NCBI GenBank assembly: GCA_017471405.1
Contig: JAFUTK010000010.1
Span: forward strand, 1 to 54,641
Direction of reading: 5' to 3'
From: Ruminococcus sp.
GTDB taxonomy: Bacteria; Bacillota; Clostridia; Oscillospirales; Ruminococcaceae
DNA length: 54,641 nucleotides
In this document: positions 25,045 to 33,730 of the stretch, in pieces
How positions within the stretch are numbered: the stretch's first letter is position 1
How the letters are laid out: each line of letters begins with the position of its first letter
Program-made: the position numbers and the translations under genes
Notes under the pieces: model-generated
What the model was told of the DNA's origin: nothing
Seen by the model: the letters and a program-made list of their open reading frames with translations, nothing else
The model's database searches: none

Positions 25045-25521
25045 ATGGAGAACGGAACGATAAAATATCTGACCTTCCTCTCGGCAGGGAGGAAGTTTGC
25101 GATACCCTTCCACGACATCAGGACGGTGCTGGTGGCGGAGAACCTTCAGAAGATACCGGAGTTCCCGGCATATTTTGCGGGGACCTGCATCTGGGAGGAC
25201 AGGAGCGTGCCGGTCATTGATGCGAGGGCGCGGTTCGGATTTGAGAAAGGGGAATACAACAACCGCAGCTGTGTTATCATCTGCGAGGTAAAGATAGCGG
25301 CCACGGGCAAGACCGGGAATGTAGGCCTGCTGACAGACACCGTAGCGGAGATGGCGGAGATAGACCCGGAGAAGCTGCAGCCCTGTGAGGCGGTGAATGC
25401 GCAGGCGTATACGAGATATCTGAAAGGCGTGTTCATTGACAACGGAGAGAGCTGTTATATTGTAGATGCGGGATTGATGGTGAATGATGCGGATGCGGAG
25501 AGTGTGACGCAGGAGGGGTAA
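25045..25521 (+). CDS. Second CheW-like coupling protein
   Basis: A 158-residue CheW-domain protein (YLTFLSAGRKFAIPFHDIRTVL; PAYFAGTCIWEDRSVPVIDA; VGLLTDTVAEMAEID). It is more divergent than the cheW at 22268; for example the usual NLRG motif reads TCIW. It follows cheB by 14 bases and closes the chemotaxis cluster. A divergent second CheW may join a different receptor set or act as a competing adaptor, which is inference. Confidence 0.85.
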   Translation: MENGTIKYLTFLSAGRKFAIPFHDIRTVLVAENLQKIPEFPAYFAGTCIWEDRSVPVIDARARFGFEKGEYNNRSCVIICEVKIAATGKTGNVGLLTDTVAEMAEIDPEKLQPCEAVNAQAYTRYLKGVFIDNGESCYIVDAGLMVNDADAESVTQEG

Positions 25522-25535
25522 GAGCACAAAGCTGC

Positions 25536-25935
25536 AAAAAACGAACGCGAAGCGATTAAAAAGCGCGCGGTCAAGCCAGCCGCTGAGTCTCAAGTGCCTT
25601 GAGACCGAGGCTTGCGAGAAATTTTATCCTCGACAAGCTCGGATAAAATTGGGCAGCGCCCTGACCGAGGTTTGGGGCAGAGCCCCAATTGCGGCGCCAG
25701 CCGCAACCCGGCGCTGCGCTCGCGTCGGAAAAGGCGCAGGCTTTTGTTATTGCTCAAAAGCTGCAAGAACACACTATTCGCAGCGCCGGAACGTGATGGC
25801 TCTACACTCACAGGAAAAGAGGGAGCGTCAGCGACCAATTTTTCCGTACCTAGGCGAATAAAATGCGGGCGCCAATAACCACCTCCCCTTTCAAGGGGAC
25901 GGAGGGGTTCGCGGCGGGGGCAAGCCCCTGCCATA
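25536..25935 (+). repeat. Dispersed repeat family A, copy 4
   Basis: Starts with AACGAACGCGAAGCG and includes the ATTTTATCC hairpin (25621-25649), the GGCGCCAGCCGC/GCGCTGCG block and the GG/CC-form hairpin (25813-25845). It ends with CACCTCCCCTTTCAAGGGG and a GGGGGCAAGCCCCTGCC stem. The acetyltransferase pseudogene begins about 40 bases later. Confidence 0.85.
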
Positions 25936-25973
25936 CAGATGAGGTAAATTCGGCGGTGCGCACAGGAGAAAGT

Positions 25974-26265
25974 ATGATAAGAGAGATCGAGAGAGAGGAT
26001 ATCCCGGAGTGTGTGAGGGCAATAAGGGACAGCTTTGTTACAGTTGCCGATGAGCTGGGGTTTTGTGAAGAAAATGCCCCGAGGTTCACGGCGTTTGCTA
26101 TGTCGGCGGACAGGCTGGAATATCAGCTGTATAACGAGCAGAGGCATCGTGGAGGAAAACCGGGTGCTGCGGAAGTGGTACGAGGAGAACGGATTTGTCC
26201 ACACCGGCACAAAGAAGTTTGATTTCTTTCCTTTTACCTGCGGGTATATGGAAAGAGAAATATAA
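25974..26265 (+). pseudogene. GNAT N-acetyltransferase, internally deleted and frameshifted
   Basis: The first frame starts at ATG 25974 behind ACAGGAG and reads MIREIEREDIPECVRAIRDS to RLEYQLYNEQ (about 26135). The C-terminal end is in the +1 frame from about 26133 ([39 protein letters not shown]) and stops at 26265. Both halves match one known GNAT pattern of roughly 160 residues, so about 60-65 central codons, including the acetyl-CoA motif, are missing and the frame is broken at the join. Not functional. The ribosome site is intact, so the loss looks recent. Confidence 0.8.
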
Positions 26266-26282
26266 AAAAACAAGGAAATGTT

Positions 26283-28163
26283 ATGTACGAATTCAGTGAA
26301 AGCTATGATATTATTGTCGTGGGGGCGGGGCACGCCGGGTGCGAGGCGGCACTGGCGGGTGCAAGACTGGGTCTTAGGACCGCTATCTTCACCATCACCC
26401 TTGACGGCATTGCAAATATGCCCTGCAACCCCTCCATCGGGGGGACGGCAAAGGGACACCTTGTCCGGGAGATAGACGCGCTGGGCGGGGAGATGGGAAG
26501 AGCTGCCGACGCCACCTTCCTGCAAAGCAGGATACTCAACAGAGGCAAGGGGCCGGCTGTCCACAGCCTGCGGGTGCAGGCGGACAGGGTGAAATACCAC
26601 ACCTATATGAAGCAGGCGCTGGAAAAATGTCCGGGGCTGAGGATAAAGCAGGACGAGATAGCGGAGATCCTCTCTGATGAAGGGAGAGTCTGCGGAGTTA
26701 AGACGAGGCTGGGGACGATGTACGGCGCCAAGGCAGTCATCATTGCCAGCGGGACTTACTTGAATGGCAGGATACATGTGGGGTCGGTGAGCTATGAGAG
26801 CGGACCCGATTCGGTGCTGCCGGCGAAATTCCTCTCCGACTCGCTAAAGGGGCTTGGTGTAACTCTGCGGAGGTTCAAGACCGGCACTCCGGCGAGAGTT
26901 CACCGGCGCTCCATCAACTTTGACGTGCTGGAGAAGCAGGACGGCGACGAGGAGATTACCCCCTTCGCCTTTGATAATCATAAAAAGCTGGAAAACAAGG
27001 TGAGCTGCTATGTGGCCTACACCAACGCCGAGACACATAAGGTGATACTGGACAACATTCATCTCTCGCCCATGTATTCGGGGCAGATAGAGGGCGTGGG
27101 GCCGAGGTACTGTCCCTCCATTGAGGACAAGGTGAAGCGGTTCTCCGACAAGCCGAGGCATCAGCTGTTTATCGAGCCTATGGGGCTGGACACCGATGAG
27201 TATTATTTGCAGGGAATGTCATCGTCGCTGCCGGAGTGGGTGCAGCTGAAATTCCTGCGGACCATAAAGGGTCTGGAAAAGGTGGAGATAATGCGCAACG
27301 CCTACGCGATAGAATATGACTGCTGCGACCCTACGGAGCTTATGGCGACGCTGGAATTCAAGGACGTTCCGGGGCTTTACGGCGCGGGGCAGTTCAACGG
27401 CACCTCCGGCTACGAGGAGGCGGCGGCGCAGGGGCTGGTGGCAGGCATCAATGCGGCGCTGAAAATAAAGGGGCAGGAGCCGATGATACTGGATAGGGCG
27501 TCCTCCTATACAGGGACACTAATAGACGATCTGGTGACGAAGGGCTGCTCCGACCCCTACAGAATGATGACCTCCCGGAGCGAATACAGGCTGCTGCTGC
27601 GGCAGGACAATGCCGACCTGCGGCTGACGCCCATAGGGCACCGGGTGGGGCTGATCAGTGATGAGAGATTTGAAGCCCTCTGCGAAAAGCGGCGGCTGAT
27701 AGCCGCCGAGACAGACCGCCTCTCCCACATAAATCTAGGCCCCTCGGAGGAGCTCAACCGCTACCTTGAAAGCGTCGGCACCGAGCCTCTGACCACCGGC
27801 ATTAAGCTCTCGCAGCTGCTCAGGCGCCCGCAGGTGACCTATGAGGGGCTTAAGCCCTTTGACAAAAACCGTCCAGAGCTGGATAAGCAGGTCATCGAGC
27901 AGGTGGAGCTGGGGATAAAGTACGAGGGGTACATAAGGATACAGCAGGAGCAGGTGGAGGCTATGCGAAAGCTGGAAAGCAAGGCTCTGCCGGCGGACAC
28001 CGACTACACCCAGCTGCGGGGACTGCGCCTCGAGGCGGCGGAAAAGCTGAATAAAATACGTCCAGTAAACGTAGGGCAGGCCAGCAGGATATCGGGAGTA
28101 AATCCCGCGGACGTAAGCGTGTTGCTGATATGGCTGGCATCGCGCAGGGAGGATAAAAAATGA
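26283..28163 (+). CDS. mnmG: tRNA uridine-5-carboxymethylaminomethyl synthesis protein MnmG
   Basis: A 626-residue FAD protein that, with MnmE, modifies the wobble uridine of several tRNAs. The N-terminal dinucleotide fold reads [20 protein letters not shown], followed by the family motif [20 protein letters not shown]. The central [11 protein letters not shown] and the C-terminal [15 protein letters not shown] and [14 protein letters not shown] stretches are all conserved. Full length is normal. The stop overlaps the rsmG ATG. The MnmE gene is not in the window. Confidence 0.96.
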   Translation: MYEFSESYDIIVVGAGHAGCEAALAGARLGLRTAIFTITLDGIANMPCNPSIGGTAKGHLVREIDALGGEMGRAADATFLQSRILNRGKGPAVHSLRVQADRVKYHTYMKQALEKCPGLRIKQDEIAEILSDEGRVCGVKTRLGTMYGAKAVIIASGTYLNGRIHVGSVSYESGPDSVLPAKFLSDSLKGLGVTLRRFKTGTPARVHRRSINFDVLEKQDGDEEITPFAFDNHKKLENKVSCYVAYTNAETHKVILDNIHLSPMYSGQIEGVGPRYCPSIEDKVKRFSDKPRHQLFIEPMGLDTDEYYLQGMSSSLPEWVQLKFLRTIKGLEKVEIMRNAYAIEYDCCDPTELMATLEFKDVPGLYGAGQFNGTSGYEEAAAQGLVAGINAALKIKGQEPMILDRASSYTGTLIDDLVTKGCSDPYRMMTSRSEYRLLLRQDNADLRLTPIGHRVGLISDERFEALCEKRRLIAAETDRLSHINLGPSEELNRYLESVGTEPLTTGIKLSQLLRRPQVTYEGLKPFDKNRPELDKQVIEQVELGIKYEGYIRIQQEQVEAMRKLESKALPADTDYTQLRGLRLEAAEKLNKIRPVNVGQASRISGVNPADVSVLLIWLASRREDKK

Positions 28164-28879
28164 AGCTGACCGACAAGGGCTCCCTGCGGGAGCTGTTCTC
28201 ACAGGGCGGGATAGAGGTGGAGGATAAGCAGTATGACGAGCTTGCCCTCTACGCCGAGCTGCTCTGCGAGTGGAACGAAAAAATGAACCTCACCGCCATC
28301 ACCGACCCGGAGGGCATCGCCCTCAAGCACTTCTACGACAGCGTTTATCCCTTTTACAGGTGGGATATCCTGCCGGAGGGGGCAAGGCTCATAGATGTAG
28401 GCACCGGGGCGGGGTTCCCATCCTGTCCGCTGAAAATATTCAGGCGGGACATATCCCTGACGCTGCTGGACAGCCTGAATAAAAGGATAAACTTCCTGAC
28501 CTCGCTTTCAAAGAGGCTCTCCCTAGGAGCGAAATGCATCCACGGCAGAGCCGAGGAGCTGGGAAGAAAGGACGGATACCGCGAGGGCTTTGACGCCGCC
28601 TGCGCCAGAGCCGTTGCAGAGCTGACGACCCTTTGTGAGTACTGCCTGCCCTTTGTTAAGGTGGGAGGAACGTTCATCGCTTTGAAGGGCGCCGACGGCG
28701 AGGCGGAGCTGAAAAGGGCAGAGAATGCCGTCAAAACTCTGGGTGGCAGAGTGGAGAGGTACGAGAGGTACGCGCTCCCTAACGGGGACGGAAGAACGCT
28801 CATAGTTATCCGCAAGGAAAAGCCCACAGACAAAAAATTCCCCCGAAACAAGGGGCAGATGGTCAAGAGACCGTTATAA
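28160..28879 (+). CDS. rsmG: 16S rRNA (guanine-N7) methyltransferase RsmG
   Basis: A 239-residue SAM-dependent enzyme that methylates N7 of G527 in 16S rRNA. The family signature [19 protein letters not shown] is followed by the SAM site [17 protein letters not shown] and [13 protein letters not shown] overlaps the mnmG stop in an ATGA junction, the classical gidA-gidB coupling. RsmG mutants are known for low-level streptomycin resistance; nothing unusual is seen here. Confidence 0.95.
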   Translation: MKLTDKGSLRELFSQGGIEVEDKQYDELALYAELLCEWNEKMNLTAITDPEGIALKHFYDSVYPFYRWDILPEGARLIDVGTGAGFPSCPLKIFRRDISLTLLDSLNKRINFLTSLSKRLSLGAKCIHGRAEELGRKDGYREGFDAACARAVAELTTLCEYCLPFVKVGGTFIALKGADGEAELKRAENAVKTLGGRVERYERYALPNGDGRTLIVIRKEKPTDKKFPRNKGQMVKRPL

Positions 28880-28891
28880 GGAGGAAATACT

Positions 28892-29233
28892 ATGCCATTT
28901 ATCAATGTAAAAACTAACGTCAGGACTGCGGCAGAAACGGAGCAGTCCATCAAGAGCAAGCTGGGAAAGGCTATCACAGCTATTCCCGGGAAGAGCGAGG
29001 GCTGGCTGATGGTAGGCATCGAGCCGGAGTATAAGCTTTGGTTCAAGGGAGAGAGTGCTCCTGCGGCTATGGTGGAGGTTTCGGTATTCGGGAAGCCGTC
29101 GTCGGGGGCTATGAGTGAGCTGACCGGCAGGATAACGGACATCCTGGGAGAGGAGCTTTCCATACCGGCGGACAGGGTATATGTGAAGTATGAGTGTACT
29201 CCTGACTGGGGCTGGAACGGGTCCAATTTCTGA
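28892..29233 (+). CDS. MIF/phenylpyruvate tautomerase-family protein
   Basis: A 113-residue tautomerase-superfamily protein. The ATG is followed directly by the Pro that would become the N-terminal catalytic base (MPFINVKTNV). The overall length and the C-terminal DRVYVKYECTPDWGWNGSNF match macrophage migration inhibitory factor homologues, which form trimers and tautomerise phenylpyruvate-like substrates in vitro. AGGAGG precedes the start, 12 bases after rsmG. Its role in bacteria is unclear. Confidence 0.85.
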   Translation: MPFINVKTNVRTAAETEQSIKSKLGKAITAIPGKSEGWLMVGIEPEYKLWFKGESAPAAMVEVSVFGKPSSGAMSELTGRITDILGEELSIPADRVYVKYECTPDWGWNGSNF

Positions 29234-29250
29234 GGCGAGGGAATTCGGAA

Positions 29251-29640
29251 ATTGAGGGATAACGAACGCGGAGCGCATCGCCCCGGGTATATTTTATTCC
29301 TCGACAAGCTCGGAATAAAATCGGGGGGCGGGCTGTGCCCCAGGTCGCGGCGTCAGCCGCGAGACCGGCGCTGAGCAAAGAAAAAATAGAACAACAAAAG
29401 CCGTTCTCTCCACAAAATGTGGGGAGAACGGCTTTTTTCGCAGCGCCGAAAAGTTACAGCTCTGATGACACAGGAAAAGAGGGAGCGCCAGCGACCAATT
29501 TTTCCGTACCGAGGCGCACAAAGTGAGGGGCGCCCGGGGCTGACGCGCCACCTCCCCTTTCAGGGGAGGCAATGAAAATCCGGAAAAGGATATTATCTCC
29601 GCCTGCGGCAGAGAAAGACCCTTTTCCGGTGAAATGCTAT
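29251..29640 (+). repeat. Dispersed repeat family A, copy 5
   Basis: Begins GAGGGATAACGAACGCGG. The hairpin has a variant arm (ATTTTATTCC...GGAATAAAAT, 29291-29321) in which both strands change together. The GG/CC-form hairpin is at 29473-29505 and a perfect CCGGAAAAGG...CCTTTTCCGG hairpin at 29580-29629. A private insert with facing AGCCGTTCTC/GAGAACGGCT arms lies near 29399-29434. The copy stops about 20 bases before the end of spo0A. Confidence 0.85.
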
Positions 29641-29660
29641 TTCCCGCAAATGCGTACTTG

Positions 29661-30452
29661 TTAATTCGCTGATGCAACAGGCTCAATATTGTATTTCAGA
29701 CAGATCTTGTCGGTGATGAGAGCAATAAATTCGGAGTTGGTGGGCTTGCCCTTGTCGTTGTCGATGGTGTAGCCGAAGAAGCTGTTGAGGGTGTCAACAT
29801 CTCCGCGGTTCCAGGCGACCTCTATTGCGTGGCGGATAGCTCTTTCAACACGGGAGGGAGTGGTGGCGAATTGCTTTGCAACTGTGGGGTATAATATCTT
29901 TGTGATGCTCTCCAGCATCTGAGGGTCCCTTACTGCGCCCTTGATAGCCTCGCGCAGGTAGTGATAGCCCTTGATGTGGGCGGGAACGCCTATCTGGTGG
30001 ATCATATCGGTGACGATAATATCAAGATTTGGGGACTTGCCGGTATCGCGGGTTTTGGAGCCTAAGGAAAGGCCGCTGTCGATGTGCATCATCATTTTAA
30101 TGCGCTCGCCCAGAATGGTCGGGTCGAAGGGCTTGAGCATAAAGTAGGAGGCGCCGGCGGAGAGCACCTGCTCTGCGATGAAGGCGTTGTCTACGGGGCT
30201 GGTAACGATAAAGAAGGGCTTTTTGCCGTCCTGAGACATTGTCCTCTTTATCAGCTCGATGGCATCAAAGCCCGGGAGGATGGCGTCAACTACGACAACG
30301 TCCGGCTGTTCACTGCGGATAGCATCTAAAATTACAATAGCAGATTTCTGTCTGGTGAGCACATAAAATCCTTGGTCTCTCAAAGCGGAGGCACAGCTAA
30401 AACCTGCCTGAGCGGAGTCGTCTCCTATCAATATTTTAATCTTTTCGTCCAT
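29661..30452 (-). CDS. spo0A: Sporulation master response regulator Spo0A
   Basis: A 263-residue transcription factor controlling entry into sporulation. The receiver domain has the acidic pair GDDS and phospho-acceptor Asp in [13 protein letters not shown] hinge leads to the Spo0A C-terminal DNA-binding domain, with the conserved [20 protein letters not shown] and [23 protein letters not shown] at 30452 was chosen because AGGAGG lies eight bases upstream; the longer frame from 30476 would remove that ribosome site. Gene order spoIVB-spo0A is the classical Firmicute arrangement. Confidence 0.96.
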   Translation of the reverse strand: MDEKIKILIGDDSAQAGFSCASALRDQGFYVLTRQKSAIVILDAIRSEQPDVVVVDAILPGFDAIELIKRTMSQDGKKPFFIVTSPVDNAFIAEQVLSAGASYFMLKPFDPTILGERIKMMMHIDSGLSLGSKTRDTGKSPNLDIIVTDMIHQIGVPAHIKGYHYLREAIKGAVRDPQMLESITKILYPTVAKQFATTPSRVERAIRHAIEVAWNRGDVDTLNSFFGYTIDNDKGKPTNSEFIALITDKICLKYNIEPVASAN

Positions 30453-30525
30453 TAATATTTCCTCCTGTATTGTCAAGATAGCACACCGTTCGGGCGGCTT
30501 TTTTCTGCTGTTTCAGCTTAATATT

Positions 30526-30554
30526 ATTTTATCATACGCTAAAATAAAAAGCAA
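30526..30554 (-). promoter_or_regulatory. Candidate spo0A promoter overlapping an inverted repeat
   Basis: On the minus strand TTGCTT (30554-30549) and TAAAAT (30531-30526) are spaced 17 bases. A perfect ten-base inverted repeat, TACGCTAAAA (30535-30544) and TTTTAGCGTA (30559-30568), brackets the -35 region and could be an operator. A sequence resembling a 0A box (AGTCGAAAA on the minus strand near 30673-30681) lies further upstream. The promoter class is not certain. Confidence 0.45.
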
Positions 30555-30764
30555 CAGTTTTTAGCGTAAAATACCAATTTTTTGTTGACTTTATTGTACA
30601 AGACTTACAAAAATAATGTATAATTAGAACAAAAAATACGGCAATCGGCTTTTTGTAACAATTAACTTCATTTTTCGACTTATATGTTAATAATTTTATA
30701 TTACAATTGCAAAAAGGTGGAAAAGCAGGGAAGGCAAGCCCCTAGGATTTCATTGTGGGCGGAC

Positions 30765-31020
30765 CTCGACGGAGGCGGAGTTGTTCGTCTTGCAGTGTGA
30801 GATGTAACGCTAAAACGCATCTCACCCTGTGGAATGCGAGTACCTACGGTCACATTACGGAAGGGTTTCGGTCGCGGAGGCGACGTTGTTCGTTTTTGCA
30901 AGGTGCGGCGTGCCGTTAAAAAACATCTCACCCTGTGGAATGCGAGTACCTACGGTCACATTACGGAAGGGTTTCGGTCGCGGAGGCGCTGTTGTTCGTC
31001 ACAGAAAGGTGCGGCGTGAC
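30765..31020 (+). repeat. Dispersed repeat family C, tandem copies
   Basis: A 65-base block (30818-30882) is repeated perfectly at 30924-30988 with a 106-base period. Each block runs CTCACCCTGTGGAATGCGAG to GGTCGCGGAGGCG and is the left half of family C. A degenerate half unit precedes them. The right-hand unit overlaps the 3' end of spoIVB. Confidence 0.88.
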
Positions 31021-32205
31021 GTTAAAATACATATCGTCGGCGAAGATGGCGTAGCCGCCGGTGGGGTCGTCTACGAAAACGTGGGTAACGGCACCTATTA
31101 ACATTCCGTTCTGGATTATGGGACTGCCGCTCATGCCTTGAACTATTCCGCCGGCCTGCCGGAGCAGGCGCTCGTCGGTGACCCTTATCACCATATCGTG
31201 GGCGGCGTCGGGGGAGAGGTCGATGCTCTCGATGACGACGGAGTAGCGCTCGGGGGTGGTGCCGCTGACGGTGGCAAGTATCTCCGCTTCTCCGATGACC
31301 GCCTCCTGCTTGAAGCCCAGAGGAAGAAGCTCACCCTCTGCGGGGAAGGTGTCTATCATTCCGAAAACGCCGTCATCGGAGTTGGCGGTGATGGTTCCCG
31401 CCGGCTCGGAGGAGGTGAACTCGCCTATGAGCTGGCCGGGCTCGCCATGCTCGCTTTTGGCGCAGCCGGTTATCTTTACCTGCCCGATAACGCCGTGGGA
31501 GACGGGCATAGGCTCGTGGGTATCGGCGTCACAGATTGGGTGGCCGAGGCCGCCGAAGGCGCCTGTCTCGGGGTCATAGAAGGTGAGGGTGCCGATGCCG
31601 GCGGAGGAATCCCGCACCCACATACCCGCCTTATAGGTGCCGCCGCTGTATACGGGGGTGAGGGTGGCGGTGCGTTCCTTGCCGCTGCGGGAAAAGCTGA
31701 CGGAGCAGGGCTTGCCGCCGGAGCTGCTGATTATCTCGCTGATGCGCTGGTTCGTGGTGACGGTCTTGCCGTCGATCTCGGTGATGACGTCTCCCACGCG
31801 GATGCCGCAGTCGGAGGCGGGGCAGGAGCTGTCGATATCCTCAAGGCCGACTACCATAACGCCGTCGGTCATAAGCTTTATGCCGAAGGGCTGGCCGCTG
31901 GCGGCGAGGGTCGGGCGGGATATTTCTCCGGTCATAACGTTCTTTATAGGAAAGGTATCGAACAGCATAAGGGTCTTGGCTGAGAGGCGGGTCAGGTCGA
32001 GACGGAGGTTTTCCAAGGCTTGTCGCTCCTTTTGGGTGTCAGGTTCACGGGCTGTAACGGGGAATATGGAATTCACGCTGAGCGGGGAGCCCTCGGCAAA
32101 ATAAAACACATCGGGGAGGCTTCTGCTGTAGAAGCCGGTGAGCGTGACGACTGACAGGGCGGCAGCGCCTATGGCAGTTGCGGTTTTTTTCAATATTTTT
32201 CGCAT
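30961..32205 (-). CDS. spoIVB: SpoIVB sporulation peptidase (S55)
   Basis: A 414-residue secreted serine peptidase that, in the forespore, triggers cleavage of pro-sigma-K. One N-terminal membrane segment is followed by a PDZ domain (about 105-170, SDCGIRVGDVITEIDGKTV) and the S55 domain with catalytic Ser in QGMSGSPIIQNG, followed by GAVTHVFVDDPTGGYAIF. The ATG at 32205 has GTGAGG eight bases upstream; the upstream in-frame GTG is that ribosome site. The last 20 or so residues (from about VTPHLSVTNN to the stop) are encoded by repeat family C and extend past the normal family end. Confidence 0.92.
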   Translation of the reverse strand: MRKILKKTATAIGAAALSVVTLTGFYSRSLPDVFYFAEGSPLSVNSIFPVTAREPDTQKERQALENLRLDLTRLSAKTLMLFDTFPIKNVMTGEISRPTLAASGQPFGIKLMTDGVMVVGLEDIDSSCPASDCGIRVGDVITEIDGKTVTTNQRISEIISSSGGKPCSVSFSRSGKERTATLTPVYSGGTYKAGMWVRDSSAGIGTLTFYDPETGAFGGLGHPICDADTHEPMPVSHGVIGQVKITGCAKSEHGEPGQLIGEFTSSEPAGTITANSDDGVFGMIDTFPAEGELLPLGFKQEAVIGEAEILATVSGTTPERYSVVIESIDLSPDAAHDMVIRVTDERLLRQAGGIVQGMSGSPIIQNGMLIGAVTHVFVDDPTGGYAIFADDMYFNVTPHLSVTNNSASATETLP

Positions 32206-32404
32206 AGAAAACGACCTCACTTTTTAACTTCTTACTAAAGCGCCATTCGGCGCGGTATCTCACGCATATAGTTTTTACAGCAGCGGGACAATAATTCCGG
32301 CAGGCGGGCAAGTATTATTTGCATTGGATTTTTTGCTTCTAAAAATTTCTCGGGGCGCGGCGGCGGGGTTGGGAAAATTTTCTTTGAATTTCGCAGGAAT
32401 AGGA

Positions 32405-32752
32405 TATTCCCCCGAGCTGTGTCAGCGGCGAGGAGCCGGGCGCCCGCAGAATGTGCGCCGGGGGACGGAAAAACGTTCGCTGCGCTCACTGTTTCCTGTG
32501 TCATCAGAGCTGCTCATTTTCGGCGCTGCGAAATTGGTTTGTTCTTGCGGCTGTGCAGAGGGCTGAAAAGGTAGCGCCTTTTCGCTGCTGGGCGCAACGC
32601 CGGGTCGCGGCTGGAGCCGCAAACGAGGCTCTGCCTCGAGCTCCGATCAGGGCGCTGCCCAATTTTATCCGAGCTTGTCGAGGATAAAATATCCCCGCGA
32701 GCCTCTGGCGCGAGGCTCGATCGCGCGCTTTTTAACGCGCTTCGCGTCTGGA
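32405..32752 (-). repeat. Dispersed repeat family A, copy 6 (inverted)
   Basis: Inverted relative to the other copies. The GT/AC-form hairpin is at 32467-32496 and the ATTTTATCC hairpin at 32662-32690, and the AACGCGCTTCGCG end lies near 32735-32750. It fills most of the gap between the divergent spoIVB and membrane-protein genes. The other part of the gap (32206-32404) should hold the spoIVB promoter, but I could not assign one confidently. Confidence 0.85.
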
Positions 32753-32874
32753 TTTCCTGCTTTGTGCGGGTATGCCGCCGGGGGTTGCATTGTCTGCTGT
32801 TTTGTGCTATAATGTACGGGTACAGCGGTTTTCGTCGGCTGTATGTCTATTGTATCAATTCCGTGAGGTGTAAT

Positions 32875-33498
32875 ATGTCAAAAAAGGACAAGCTGAAAAA
32901 GCAAAGCCAAAAACAGCTCGAAGCCCGTAAACAGGCTCAGCGCGACGAGGCCTCAGAGCGCGCCTCAGCCGGCGAGAGCAAGGCCGCCAAAAAGCTCCGC
33001 CGTCAGGCAAAAAGGCTCAACTCCACCGTCACTACTGTCCTTAAAGTACTGATGTGTATCCCGTTCCTGTGGTCGGGACTGTATTACGGCGGCATCTTCA
33101 TCGTTGGCATCTCTATGGGCCAGATGACGGACGTCCCGGGACGCATCGCCGCTTTTCTTGCTATCGGCTCGGCGCTTTGTCTTGCAGGCATAGTTTTCGC
33201 TTTTCTGAGTAAGTATATCGTCCAGTTTATCCTCGTCGCTGCGGGAACGGCCTTCTTTATGAGTGGGGCATCCTACATAGTGAATAAGGCTCAGGAGCGT
33301 ATCACCGACGGCCGCGGCCTCACTGAGGAGCAGCAGGGGCTGGCGTCAAGGTGGCGCTGGGGATTATATCCGATTTTGGTGCTGACGGCCATTTCAGCGG
33401 TGCTGCTAGGGATAAATATCGTCAGACGGATCCTCAAAAAGAGGAGAAAGCAGCGGGAGCTTGACAATGCGCCCGTCAAGAGCATCGTGGAGGAATGA
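32875..33498 (+). CDS. Small membrane protein of unknown function
   Basis: A 207-residue protein from the ATG at 32875, which has GTGAGG upstream. The in-frame start at 32764 lies in repeat sequence. The first 55 residues are strongly basic and cytoplasmic (KKDKLKKQSQKQLEARKQAQ). Four hydrophobic segments follow (near 57-80, 92-115, 118-138 and 165-185), and the tail is basic. I do not recognise the family. It is followed by a terminator-like hairpin, so it is probably a single-gene unit. Confidence 0.7.
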   Translation: MSKKDKLKKQSQKQLEARKQAQRDEASERASAGESKAAKKLRRQAKRLNSTVTTVLKVLMCIPFLWSGLYYGGIFIVGISMGQMTDVPGRIAAFLAIGSALCLAGIVFAFLSKYIVQFILVAAGTAFFMSGASYIVNKAQERITDGRGLTEEQQGLASRWRWGLYPILVLTAISAVLLGINIVRRILKKRRKQRELDNAPVKSIVEE

Positions 33499-33537
33499 CC
33501 CCCGGAAGGGTAATAGGGAAAATTTTTACCCTCGTTA

Positions 33538-33604
33538 AAAAGCTGACGACCTCGCGCAAACTGCGGTTTTTCGCAGATTTGTTACGGGCCGTCGGCTTTT
33601 GTTT
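33538..33604 (+). terminator. Terminator after the small membrane protein gene
   Basis: AAAAGCTGACGAC (33538-33550) pairs with GCCGTCGGCTTTT (33588-33600), with one wobble and one mismatch, and encloses a second hairpin CTGCG...CGCAG. A T-rich stretch follows. Confidence 0.6.
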
Positions 33605-33618
33605 GTGCAAAACAACAG

Positions 33619-33695
33619 TTGACAAAGATTTAAGGTGGTGATATAATTAGTATGTTGCATTATAGGGATTTTTGTCGGCTGTTTTAGAAAACGTT
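33619..33695 (+). promoter_or_regulatory. Sigma-A promoter and operator-like palindrome for the acylation pair
   Basis: TTGACA (33619-33624) and TATAAT (33642-33647) are spaced by exactly 17 bases, with predicted transcription start near 33654. About 35 bases downstream GAAAACGTTTCC (near 33687-33698) contains the palindrome AAACGTTT, the same core as the sites before the transport locus at 787. A LacI-family repressor bound here could block elongation; this is inference. Confidence 0.75.
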
Positions 33696-33730
33696 TCCGC
33701 TGACTGAATGACTCAAAAGGGGTTTTTTGA

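Noticed and set aside
25590-26777. 395-codon minus-strand frame over repeat copy 4, the GNAT remnant and mnmG
   Set aside because: It runs through a non-coding repeat and the antisense of mnmG, so it is not a gene.
26283-28879. Replication origin near mnmG-rsmG
   Set aside because: No dnaA, parAB, rpmH or DnaA-box cluster is seen; gene order alone is not enough.
30818-30988. CRISPR array
   Set aside because: Only two units with a 65-base repeat and no short variable spacers or cas genes.
31138-31983. 281-codon plus-strand open frame opposite spoIVB
   Set aside because: It is antisense to a clear S55 peptidase gene, is Gly/Ala-biased as expected for a shadow frame, and matches no family.
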